Positions 1-6,241 of a stretch of 10,165 bases of DNA are shown piece by piece (the stretch's first letter is position 1; each line of letters opens with the position of its first letter). Under the pieces are notes generated by a model that was not told where the DNA came from, did not search any database, and saw only the letters and a program-made list of their open reading frames with translations. Both the position numbers and the translations under genes were made by a program. Source of the DNA: UBA6952 sp045562575 (lineage in GTDB: Bacteria > Chloroflexota > Dehalococcoidia > Lucifugimonadales > UBA6952); assembly GCA_045562575.1 (NCBI GenBank), contig JBJKVQ010000012.1:1-10165 (forward strand). The letters run 5' to 3'.

Positions 1-101
1 AAAGTGCCTAATTTAGGAGCTTGATAAAGTTCATAGCACTGCACAATTAAACTCTTCGTAGATGATTCAATAATTTCTGCAATGGGATTCTGATTTTTCA
101 T
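1..101 (-). CDS. herA: HerA-like ATPase, N-terminal fragment (HAS-barrel), cut by window edge
   Basis: Only the first 33 codons are present; the gene runs off the left edge. The peptide reads MKNQNPIAEIIESS, continues through TKSLIVQCYELYQAP and ends KLGT. The pattern 'I-E-S-S-T...QCYELYxxPxLG' is what I recall from the start of HAS-barrel domains, the small beta-barrel at the N-terminus of HerA/FtsK-type hexameric DNA translocases. No ATPase motif lies inside the window, so the call rests on this short stretch plus its position just after a NurA-family nuclease, its usual partner. HerA is known to pump DNA into the NurA nuclease for end resection in double-strand break repair. The ATG at 99-101 is preceded by GAGAGAAC, a modest ribosome binding site. 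Alternative: another HAS-barrel ATPase paralogue with a different role. Confidence 0.62.
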   Translation of the reverse strand, partial: MKNQNPIAEIIESSTKSLIVQCYELYQAPKLGT

Positions 102-130
102 TAGTTCTCTCAATTGTATTGAATGATTTT

Positions 131-139
131 ATTATATCA
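131..139 (-). promoter_or_regulatory. Candidate extended -10 promoter element for herA
   Basis: In the 43-nt gap between nurA and herA the minus strand reads TGATATAATA. The first nine bases are a perfect TGnTATAAT extended -10 (hexamer at 131-136). No good -35 hexamer is visible 16 to 18 bp upstream, which extended -10 promoters can tolerate. Transcription would start near position 124, leaving a leader of roughly 23 nt before the herA ATG. The same ten bases occur upstream of the plus-strand thioesterase gene. Chance matches are a real risk in DNA this AT-rich. Confidence 0.4.
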
Positions 140-144
140 ATAAA

Positions 145-1320
145 TCAAACCCATCTATATTTTTTTGAACGGTCTTTTTGTGATGTATTATAATTTATTC
201 CCTGTTGAGCTAATAAACGATCTAATAACATTTTAAAATTCTCTCTATCGGCTGTATTTATAACAGCCTGTTCATGCGACTCCATAACAGAAACTGGGTA
301 GCCAAGTCCTTTATTACATTGGTCAATAATCAAAGAATGGCTTAATTCTAATAAATCAGGATTATTTGCTGTCCAGTTAGGTAATTCTATTCTGGCTATT
401 TCGCCAAATATATTAAGATAATAAAAATCAATCCCATATTCTTCTGTGTAATATTTTTCGATAACATTTGAGGTGCTTTGAAACAGTGAAGACCTAGCAT
501 TATCAGGGAGGTATTTAATAAATATATCTCTATCTCTAATTCCTGTAACTAAACTACACCCTTCTTTACAGGGGTTATTGTTAGAACAATGTTCGTTACA
601 TAAACAAATTCTCAACGAATTAGTTACATCTGATGTATCAGGATAACTGAGATATGAAGCCAGAATAACCTTTTTATCTGATAACTTTTTGATTCGATCT
701 AGTTGTTCTAAAAATTGCCCTCGAAGCAATTGATCAATAACATATTCTTGTTCTCCAAGAATTGACCATAATATTAATGATCCATCTATTAGCGCTAGAG
801 TAGGAGTGCCGTCAGCATAGTTCTCTAATGTATCTGCGAGGAAACTAAGTTCCATAACTGCCCGTTTAACTCCCATCAAGTTTCCCTGTAATGGTGAACG
901 GCTTGTGGAATTACTATCAAATATATGTAGTTCAGAATCACCAATATAAGTTAAGGGAGAACTTTTTAAGATAGCACTTGGATTAGACCCATAAGTAAAT
1001 ATCACTGTACCTATATTCAAAACTACACATTTAACCGGACTATGCCTATCAACATCAATATGAGAACCATCAACTGCAATCACACGATAATCTTGAGGTA
1101 TTTGTTTTGGATCATAAATTGTAGCATTATTATCTAAAAACTTAGCAGCTAACCATTTATGATTACCTTCATTTCGTTTTTGCTCTATAGTTTGTGGATC
1201 TGTTTTTTTATAAAAATCAATTAATTTATCCACGCGTTCATGATGCAAGCTATCATCGGATTTGATTGATTTAACCGCTCTTTGAAGTTTTTCAGTTATT
1301 AGCTCAAAATCGAAAGGCAT
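145..1320 (-). CDS. nurA: NurA-family 5'-3' nuclease domain protein
   Basis: 391 residues with the hallmarks of a bacterial NurA domain. A first acidic motif DGSHID lies at 84-89, a second acidic motif LIDGS at 177-181, then SYLSYPDTSDVTNSLR (222-237), GIRDRDIF (260-267), and a conserved C-terminal block with IELPNW (311-316) and a GYPVSVMESHEQAV stretch (340-353). The Asp residues of the first two motifs are the likely metal ligands of the nuclease. In the family, NurA acts as a dimer with the HerA translocase in DNA end processing, and a HerA-like gene follows directly downstream. Five cysteines (C239, C241, C245, C251, C255) are packed into a 17-residue stretch and could bind a metal; this is inference. 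There is no signal peptide, so it should be cytoplasmic. The start ATG is preceded by TGAGAT 8 nt upstream and sits 15 nt after the membrane-protein gene, consistent with co-transcription. The gene ends in TGA. Confidence 0.85.
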   Translation of the reverse strand: MPFDFELITEKLQRAVKSIKSDDSLHHERVDKLIDFYKKTDPQTIEQKRNEGNHKWLAAKFLDNNATIYDPKQIPQDYRVIAVDGSHIDVDRHSPVKCVVLNIGTVIFTYGSNPSAILKSSPLTYIGDSELHIFDSNSTSRSPLQGNLMGVKRAVMELSFLADTLENYADGTPTLALIDGSLILWSILGEQEYVIDQLLRGQFLEQLDRIKKLSDKKVILASYLSYPDTSDVTNSLRICLCNEHCSNNNPCKEGCSLVTGIRDRDIFIKYLPDNARSSLFQSTSNVIEKYYTEEYGIDFYYLNIFGEIARIELPNWTANNPDLLELSHSLIIDQCNKGLGYPVSVMESHEQAVINTADRENFKMLLDRLLAQQGINYNTSQKDRSKKYRWV

Positions 1321-1335
1321 AATTGTATCTCAGAT

Positions 1336-1761
1336 TTATCTAGTTACTAAATATATTGCTATTCCAGCAAAGATTACTCCTAGGATCTTGGTTAATTTAA
1401 CTTCTTCACCAAGAAAAATTAAGCTCAGGCAAACGGCTATGACAAATGACATCGAAAATATTGGAGATACTATAGATGCTTCACCCTGACTTAGCGCGTA
1501 ATAGTAAGACATTACAGCTAAACCTAAAAATCCTCCAGCAATAGCCATTAATGACCACACTCCTAAAGAGATATTACTATCTATTTCAGACAGTACACTG
1601 TGTCGATTAATCCAAAAGAATATAAACGATATAACTACTAAAATACCATTGGTAATCAAAACAACTATTTCATTGGGTACATACTTTAGAGATACTTTCG
1701 TAAAAAATATAGCAAACCCATAACTACACATAGCAACTCCAGCCCATGTAAGATATCCCAT
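1336..1761 (-). CDS. Half-size EamA/DMT-superfamily membrane protein
   Basis: A 141-residue, very hydrophobic protein with about five predicted membrane helices (near residues 4-23, 31-50, 66-86, 95-118 and 122-139). The segment ALSQGEASIVSPI (89-101), followed by LGEEVKLTKILGVIFAGI, matches the second half of an EamA repeat in drug/metabolite transporters: small residues, a conserved Pro, then L-G-E at the end of the next helix. Full DMT transporters carry two EamA repeats and about ten helices; this protein has one, so it would work as a homodimer or with a partner. Half-size members are known in the family. The substrate cannot be told from sequence. The ATG is preceded by AGAGAGAG, a purine-rich ribosome binding site, and lies 13 nt after the selB stop. 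The position between selB and nurA suggests co-transcription, not a shared function. Confidence 0.75.
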   Translation of the reverse strand: MGYLTWAGVAMCSYGFAIFFTKVSLKYVPNEIVVLITNGILVVISFIFFWINRHSVLSEIDSNISLGVWSLMAIAGGFLGLAVMSYYYALSQGEASIVSPIFSMSFVIAVCLSLIFLGEEVKLTKILGVIFAGIAIYLVTR

Positions 1762-1774
1762 ATATACTCTCTCT

Positions 1775-3643
1775 CTACTTAATATTCAGAGATCTAAAAT
1801 CTCCATTTCTCTTAGTTATTTTTTGCTCATCTAAGTGTTCTAAAATGAGTAATGTATTTTTTCTGCTAATACTGAGATAATCCCTTACCTCAGCAACCTT
1901 AACACCTCGATTGTTTTTCATCAATTCTATTATTTTATTAACGATCATTTTGTATTCTTGAGAACTCATTACAATTTCAGAATCAATTTTTGTTAAATAA
2001 TTTCCTTGTATCATAAGATTAACTAATTCTCTATTCTTGAATTCAGAATTTATGTTAATAAATAATTCAGATCTAGCTATTTCTAAATAGTCATTAATCA
2101 ATAACTTGTCACTCTCACTTAAATTAATAGAAAAGAGAGTTAAAGATACAAGCTGGTTATTTGTTTTTACTGCTCTGTCATCAGTAAGTTTGTTTATTAT
2201 CATTGATAAATATGAATCAGATATCTTCAATATTTGATTCAATTCATTGATGGTACAACCCTCACGATATGGGAAATTTGTATGATATTTGTCCAAATAC
2301 TTTATAGTTAGGTTTTTTATTTCTTCATAATAAGTACTAGAAATCAAACCATCACTTCCATCATCATATTTTGAATTTAATACAATAATTTCTTTCTGTT
2401 GGATTAATTTATTAATAAGAGGTGCGATTTCTTCTACAGGAAAATTTGTTGAAGAAGATAATAAATTGATACTACTAATTCCTAAATCTAAGAGGTGTTG
2501 TAAGATAATATCATCAGGGTTACCTTCTGATAAAGTATACAAACGTTCAATCAAACCTAGGTCACTTCGTTTATGACGATTCACATCTGTTTCTATAATT
2601 ATTCCACCGCCTATAGTTATATTTGAAGTTCTAATTATAAATCGATCACCAGCTATGCACGGGAGCATATCTTCAAATACAAATTGAGCTAATCCCTCAT
2701 CTCCCAAAGCAAGTTCATTAGAAGTAAGTAACCTGACTTTGACCATCGATTCTGATGCACCTGTGTAAAACATAACAGAAGAATTATGCCGGAGTACTTT
2801 TTTAGTATTTGGCACCAATTTTATTTGTACATCTACTGCTCGAGTTACTGATAACCATTTTGGAATTGTTAGAGTATCTCCTCGTACAATATCTTGATGG
2901 GAAATACCTGAGATATTCACAGCTACCCGATTCCCAGGTTCGGCATGATCATATGGTTTATTATGTATATGTAAACCACGAATTCTACCAATTTGTTGCG
3001 ATTTAACCAATTCAACTTCTTGTCCAACATCTAAAGATCCTTCAATCAACGTTCCTGTAACAACACTACCAAAACCACTAATCACAAATGATCTATCTAT
3101 TGCTAATCTTGGTTTACTTTTAGTTTTATTAAAATTAATTAGTTCTGCTTCTTTTTCTATGTGCAATATCAAATCATCAATACCTTCACCAGTAACAGAA
3201 GAAAGCTCAATTATTGGAGAATTTAGAAATAGTGATTCATTCAGCAATTCGCTAATTTCTTCCTTGATTAATGTAATCCACTCTGAATCTACTAAATCTT
3301 TCTTAGTGATAGCGACGATAAGGGATTTTATTTCTAAGAGGTTGATAATTTGAAAATGTTCTATTGTTTGAGGCATTATCCCTTCATCTGCAGCAATCAC
3401 CAGTACTGCCATGTCTATACCTCCAACACCTGCTAGCATATTTTTGATAAATTTCTCGTGACCAGGAACATCAATAATACTAACTTCTTGACCACTTGGA
3501 AGATTAAACCAAGCAAAACCTAAATCGATGGTCATCCCTCGTTTTTTTTCCTCAGATAATCTATCAGGATCTATTCCAGTAATCCTTTCAACTAAAGCAG
3601 ATTTACCATGATCAATATGACCTGCTGTACCTATAACAAACAT
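1775..3643 (-). CDS. selB: Selenocysteine-specific translation elongation factor SelB
   Basis: 622 residues, the usual SelB length. The N-terminal GTPase domain shows G1 GHIDHGKS (8-15), RGMTID (35-40), G3 DVPGHE (58-63), G4 TKKD (113-116; SelB commonly has TKxD where EF-Tu has NKxD) and a G5-like SSV (148-150). EF-Tu-like beta-barrel domains follow (about 175-350, containing SFVISGFGSVVTGTL). The C-terminal part has winged-helix repeats, including INELNQILKISDSYLS (465-480) and a final VKVAEVRDYLSISRKNTLLI stretch (581-600) typical of the last SelB winged helix. SelB delivers Sec-tRNA(Sec) to ribosomes at UGA codons marked by a SECIS hairpin, which the C-terminal domain binds. selA, selC and selD are not in the window. 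The Shine-Dalgarno AAGGAT overlaps the hemW stop codon, so translation is probably coupled to hemW. EF-Tu/IF2 paralogues are excluded by the winged helices. Confidence 0.93.
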   Translation of the reverse strand: MFVIGTAGHIDHGKSALVERITGIDPDRLSEEKKRGMTIDLGFAWFNLPSGQEVSIIDVPGHEKFIKNMLAGVGGIDMAVLVIAADEGIMPQTIEHFQIINLLEIKSLIVAITKKDLVDSEWITLIKEEISELLNESLFLNSPIIELSSVTGEGIDDLILHIEKEAELINFNKTKSKPRLAIDRSFVISGFGSVVTGTLIEGSLDVGQEVELVKSQQIGRIRGLHIHNKPYDHAEPGNRVAVNISGISHQDIVRGDTLTIPKWLSVTRAVDVQIKLVPNTKKVLRHNSSVMFYTGASESMVKVRLLTSNELALGDEGLAQFVFEDMLPCIAGDRFIIRTSNITIGGGIIIETDVNRHKRSDLGLIERLYTLSEGNPDDIILQHLLDLGISSINLLSSSTNFPVEEIAPLINKLIQQKEIIVLNSKYDDGSDGLISSTYYEEIKNLTIKYLDKYHTNFPYREGCTINELNQILKISDSYLSMIINKLTDDRAVKTNNQLVSLTLFSINLSESDKLLINDYLEIARSELFININSEFKNRELVNLMIQGNYLTKIDSEIVMSSQEYKMIVNKIIELMKNNRGVKVAEVRDYLSISRKNTLLILEHLDEQKITKRNGDFRSLNIK

Positions 3644-3655
3644 TATTTATCCTTA
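3644..3655 (-). promoter_or_regulatory. selB ribosome binding site overlapping the hemW stop
   Basis: On the minus strand this reads TAAGGATAAATA directly before the selB ATG. TAA is the hemW stop codon and also the first part of a TAAGGA Shine-Dalgarno sequence, placing the GG seven bases before the start. A ribosome finishing hemW would sit on the selB initiation region, which favours coupled translation. Confidence 0.65.
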
Positions 3656-4834
3656 AAGAAATTTATAAAAAACTTCATTAGCGAGTAATCGCCCTCGCTT
3701 TGTTAATTTTATTGAAGTATTACTGATTTCTAATAGTCCTATATAAATTAACTCTTTGATTTCTTTTTCATACTTCATAGATATTAAATCAATAAATGCT
3801 TGTGTAAATACTGATTCATTAATACCTTCAACCAATCTCAAACCAAGAATAAATTGATCAGCAATTCTTGTATTATCATCATAATCCTCAATTTCAGAAA
3901 CAGCACAAAATCCTCCTTGAATTTCAGTATTATCTTGTATTAATTGCTTTTTTTCTAATAGATTAATGTATTCATTAGGAGAATTTACATTCCAAAATCT
4001 TAGCCCTGAGTAAAATGAATGAGCACCAGCACCTATTCCTATATATTCTTGAGAATACCAATAAGTTAAATTATGCTTTGATTCTTTACTAGGAAGACTC
4101 CAATTAGATATTTCATAATGAGTATATCCATTGTTGTGCATTTCTTCTTCTACGAATTCATACATATCGGCGGCAATATCAGAATCAGGATTAGGCATCA
4201 ACCCCTCTGTTACCATCCAGTCAAATTTTGTATTTTTTTCAATGGTTAAACCATACATTGAAATATGATCAGGCTTTAATTCTAATGCTTTGTGGATCGT
4301 AGATTTCCAGTCGGCAATATTTTGACCAGGAATACCGTATATAAGATCTAAACTGAGGTTATCAAAACCTAAAGATCTTGCTGTCAAAAAACCTTGTGAG
4401 ATTTCTAAAAGATCATGATCTCGTCCTAACACTCGTAAAAATTTATCACTAAAACTTTGTGCTCCTATTGATAATCGGTTAATATTACTATTTTTCCATG
4501 ATAAGATTTTTTCTTCAAATAAGTCATTTGGATTACATTCTATAGTGATTTCTGCATCTTCTAATAAATTAAAATTGGTTTTTACAACTTCCATGATTTT
4601 CTTGATATGATTTTCTGCTATATATGAGGGAGTACCTCCTCCAAAAAATACTGATTTAATAGTCTTATTTTTTGAATTCAAATCAAGATATATAGACCAA
4701 CATGTTAACTCGGTTATTAATGAGGCAATATAATCATCAATCAAATGTTCTATATTTTCGTAGGTATTAAAATCACAATAAGGGCATTTCGTCCTACAAA
4801 AAGGTATATGAATATATAAAGACAATGGTTCCAT
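3653..4834 (-). CDS. hemW: HemW-type radical SAM protein (heme chaperone)
   Basis: 393 residues. The radical SAM cluster motif is C13-x3-C17-x2-C20 followed by D21-F22. HemW-type proteins have this CxxxCxxCxF form, whereas true coproporphyrinogen dehydrogenase HemN carries a fourth Cys two residues after the third. Further conserved blocks are GGGTPS (65-70), ECNPND (99-104), RLSIGAQSF (120-128), DLIYGIPGQ (163-171), YEISNW (240-245) and IGIGAGAHSF (265-274). The C-terminal HemN_C region ends with RGRLLANEVF. The family is cytoplasmic; HemW binds heme and is thought to insert it into respiratory proteins, and many members are misannotated as HemN. Length is normal and no key residue is missing. 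It is the first gene of a minus-strand run hemW-selB-eamA-nurA-herA, divergent from the thioesterase gene. Its ATG has only a weak upstream AAGAA as ribosome binding site. Confidence 0.9.
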   Translation of the reverse strand: MEPLSLYIHIPFCRTKCPYCDFNTYENIEHLIDDYIASLITELTCWSIYLDLNSKNKTIKSVFFGGGTPSYIAENHIKKIMEVVKTNFNLLEDAEITIECNPNDLFEEKILSWKNSNINRLSIGAQSFSDKFLRVLGRDHDLLEISQGFLTARSLGFDNLSLDLIYGIPGQNIADWKSTIHKALELKPDHISMYGLTIEKNTKFDWMVTEGLMPNPDSDIAADMYEFVEEEMHNNGYTHYEISNWSLPSKESKHNLTYWYSQEYIGIGAGAHSFYSGLRFWNVNSPNEYINLLEKKQLIQDNTEIQGGFCAVSEIEDYDDNTRIADQFILGLRLVEGINESVFTQAFIDLISMKYEKEIKELIYIGLLEISNTSIKLTKRGRLLANEVFYKFL

Positions 4835-4865
4835 AGTATTTCTTAGATATAATAAATTATCAATA

Positions 4866-4874
4866 TGATATAAT
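4866..4874 (+). promoter_or_regulatory. Extended -10 promoter of the thioesterase gene
   Basis: The plus strand reads TGATATAAT, a perfect TGnTATAAT extended -10 with the hexamer at 4869-4874. Transcription would begin near 4881, giving a leader of about 32 nt that contains the AAAAGG ribosome binding site at 4897-4902. There is no convincing -35 at 17 bp. A second perfect TATAAT lies at 4848-4853, 21 bp upstream, within the repeated nonamer GATATAATA (4846-4854 and 4867-4875). Confidence 0.5.
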
Positions 4875-4898
4875 ACACCACTTTATGTATGGTTTGAA
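4870..4898 (-). promoter_or_regulatory. Candidate hemW-operon promoter
   Basis: On the minus strand TTCAAA (4893-4898, four of six matches to the -35 consensus) and TATTAT (4870-4875, five of six to the -10) are separated by 17 bp. The start point would be near 4863, leaving a leader of about 29 nt before hemW. The -10 overlaps almost completely with the plus-strand -10 of the thioesterase gene, so the two promoters could be mutually exclusive or form a symmetric bidirectional promoter. The call is weak because AT-rich DNA gives many such matches. Confidence 0.3.
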
Positions 4899-4912
4899 AA
4901 GGTAATATTAAA

Positions 4913-5323
4913 ATGGAGAAGAATACTTATAAATCAAAAACTGAATTGCGAGTACGGTGGTCTGAGTGCGATATGCAAGGTATCGCATTTAATGCAATTT
5001 ATATGGTTTGGTCCGAAATTGCAGTTCAGGAACATTTTCGCTCTTTAAATTTAAATATCTATGAATTAGGTAAGGAAAATATATTTGATTCAGTTATTGT
5101 ACATTCAAATATTGATTACAAATTACCTGCTAGGTTAGATGAAATTCTAGACATTTATACTGGAGTAAAAAATATTGGAAACTCAAGTTTCATAATGGAA
5201 TTCGAAATCATAAATCAAAAAAAGGAATTGCTAACTTATATTGAAAACACATATGTAAGCTATGATCGAATAAAAGAAAAATCAAAAAGCATACCAGAAG
5301 ATATTAGAAAAATATTATCTTGA
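4913..5323 (+). CDS. Hotdog-fold acyl-CoA thioesterase (4HBT/YbgC-like)
   Basis: 136 residues, the usual size of a single hotdog domain. The N-terminal motif D20-M-Q22-G23 with N27 and Y30 (sequence RWSECDMQGIAFNAIYMVW, 14-32) matches the DxxGxVxxxxY active-site region of 4-hydroxybenzoyl-CoA thioesterase-type enzymes, with D20 as the expected catalytic Asp. The later strand VHSNIDYKLPARLDEILDI resembles the family's V-x-x-x-xDYxxPxxxxD stretch. Members hydrolyse acyl-CoA or acyl-ACP thioesters; the chain length or acyl group cannot be told. It has no signal peptide and is expected in the cytoplasm. It is the only plus-strand gene here, with its own extended -10 promoter and an AAAAGG ribosome binding site 10 nt before the ATG. 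Its last nine bases, including the TGA stop, overlap the end of secF on the opposite strand. Confidence 0.85.
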   Translation: MEKNTYKSKTELRVRWSECDMQGIAFNAIYMVWSEIAVQEHFRSLNLNIYELGKENIFDSVIVHSNIDYKLPARLDEILDIYTGVKNIGNSSFIMEFEIINQKKELLTYIENTYVSYDRIKEKSKSIPEDIRKILS

Positions 5324-6238
5324 TTTTTTGCCAAAAGGCAATCTTAATTCACCTTGTTCCCACATAACCAAAAATTGGCAGGCTATAAATATAGAGCTGT
5401 AGGTACCAACGACTAACCCAATTAGTAGTACATAGAGAAAATTACGTATACTTTCTCCACCTAAAAATATTAACGCTAATATAGTTAATAAGAGGGTAAC
5501 ACTGGTATTTAATGATCTGCCAATCGTTTGTGTAATACTCTCATTAACAATCATTGACAAAGGTCTATCGGGATCTATTGTGGCGTTCTCTCTTACTCTA
5601 TCAAAAACTACAATTGTATCATTTACACTATATCCAATTACTACTAAAATTCCTGGAATAAACATTGCATTTATCTCTAACCCCATAAATTTGCCGAGAA
5701 GTGAAAATAAACCCAAAACAATAAGAGAATCATGAATTAAAGCAACAATTGCCGCAACACCATATCGAAATGGATTTAATACACCTCGAAATGAATATGT
5801 TACATATAGTAATATCCCAACCGAAGCAACAACAACCGCAATAATTGCATTATTCACAGTGTCATTTGCCACAACCCCAGAAACAGTAGCAACATCTACA
5901 CTTGAAATTGTTGATAGATTTGATAAATCTTCTTCTATTACTAAACGATCGGATTTTGTCCCAACAGACTCATTTCCTTCTTCTAATTTAGTCATTCGAA
6001 TAAATACTGTATCAATTCCACTTTGTTGAACAGTTGCATCATTAAAGCCTAATTTATTTAATCTATCTCTAACAGAATCAGCCTTAATTTCAGAATCAAA
6101 AACTATAGTTAAAGTAGATCCGCCAGCAAAATCAATTCCCAATGTTAAGCGGGGAGAAACTAGTAAAGAGCTTATACAAATTACGAGTAATACTGCCGAA
6201 ATTGTAAAATACCAAAATCTTCTTTTTACTATATCCAT
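5315..6238 (-). CDS. secF: Protein translocase subunit SecF
   Basis: 307 residues, a normal SecF length, with the family topology of one N-terminal helix (about 9-27), a short periplasmic P4 domain (30-125), and five more helices (about 130-148, 157-177, 190-211, 246-262, 268-290). Signature blocks are LGIDFAGGS (33-41) just after helix 1, GYSVNDTIVVFDRVREN (202-218), and NESITQTIGRSLNTSVT (232-248), the RND-like core used for proton-driven pulling of exported proteins. SecF pairs with SecD and SecYEG in the inner membrane; secD lies immediately upstream with a 3-nt gap. The ribosome binding site GAGGG (6245-6249) is inside the last codons of secD, which implies coupled translation. The C-terminus ends in a basic tail. 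The final nine bases overlap the convergent thioesterase gene, and no terminator is visible after the stop. Confidence 0.95.
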   Translation of the reverse strand: MDIVKRRFWYFTISAVLLVICISSLLVSPRLTLGIDFAGGSTLTIVFDSEIKADSVRDRLNKLGFNDATVQQSGIDTVFIRMTKLEEGNESVGTKSDRLVIEEDLSNLSTISSVDVATVSGVVANDTVNNAIIAVVVASVGILLYVTYSFRGVLNPFRYGVAAIVALIHDSLIVLGLFSLLGKFMGLEINAMFIPGILVVIGYSVNDTIVVFDRVRENATIDPDRPLSMIVNESITQTIGRSLNTSVTLLLTILALIFLGGESIRNFLYVLLIGLVVGTYSSIFIACQFLVMWEQGELRLPFGKKSR

Positions 6239-6241
6239 TAT

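Noticed and set aside
69..147. nurA stop TGA read as selenocysteine, extending the protein about 25 codons
   Set aside because: The NurA domain is complete before the TGA, the extension would overlap herA in another frame, and no SECIS-like hairpin is evident.
1..1320. HerA-NurA as an anti-phage defence module
   Set aside because: The neighbours are housekeeping genes and no SIR2, DUF4297 or other defence effector is present in the window.
2809..3353. Two short plus-strand open frames opposite selB (2809-3006 and 3159-3353)
   Set aside because: Both are antisense to conserved SelB domains, are about 65 codons long and carry no recognisable protein features.
5328..5341. Perfect inverted repeat TTGCCAAAAGGCAA as an intrinsic terminator
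   Set aside because: The stem is only five pairs with two G-C-rich steps, there is no T-run after it on either strand, and it codes for the conserved end of SecF.
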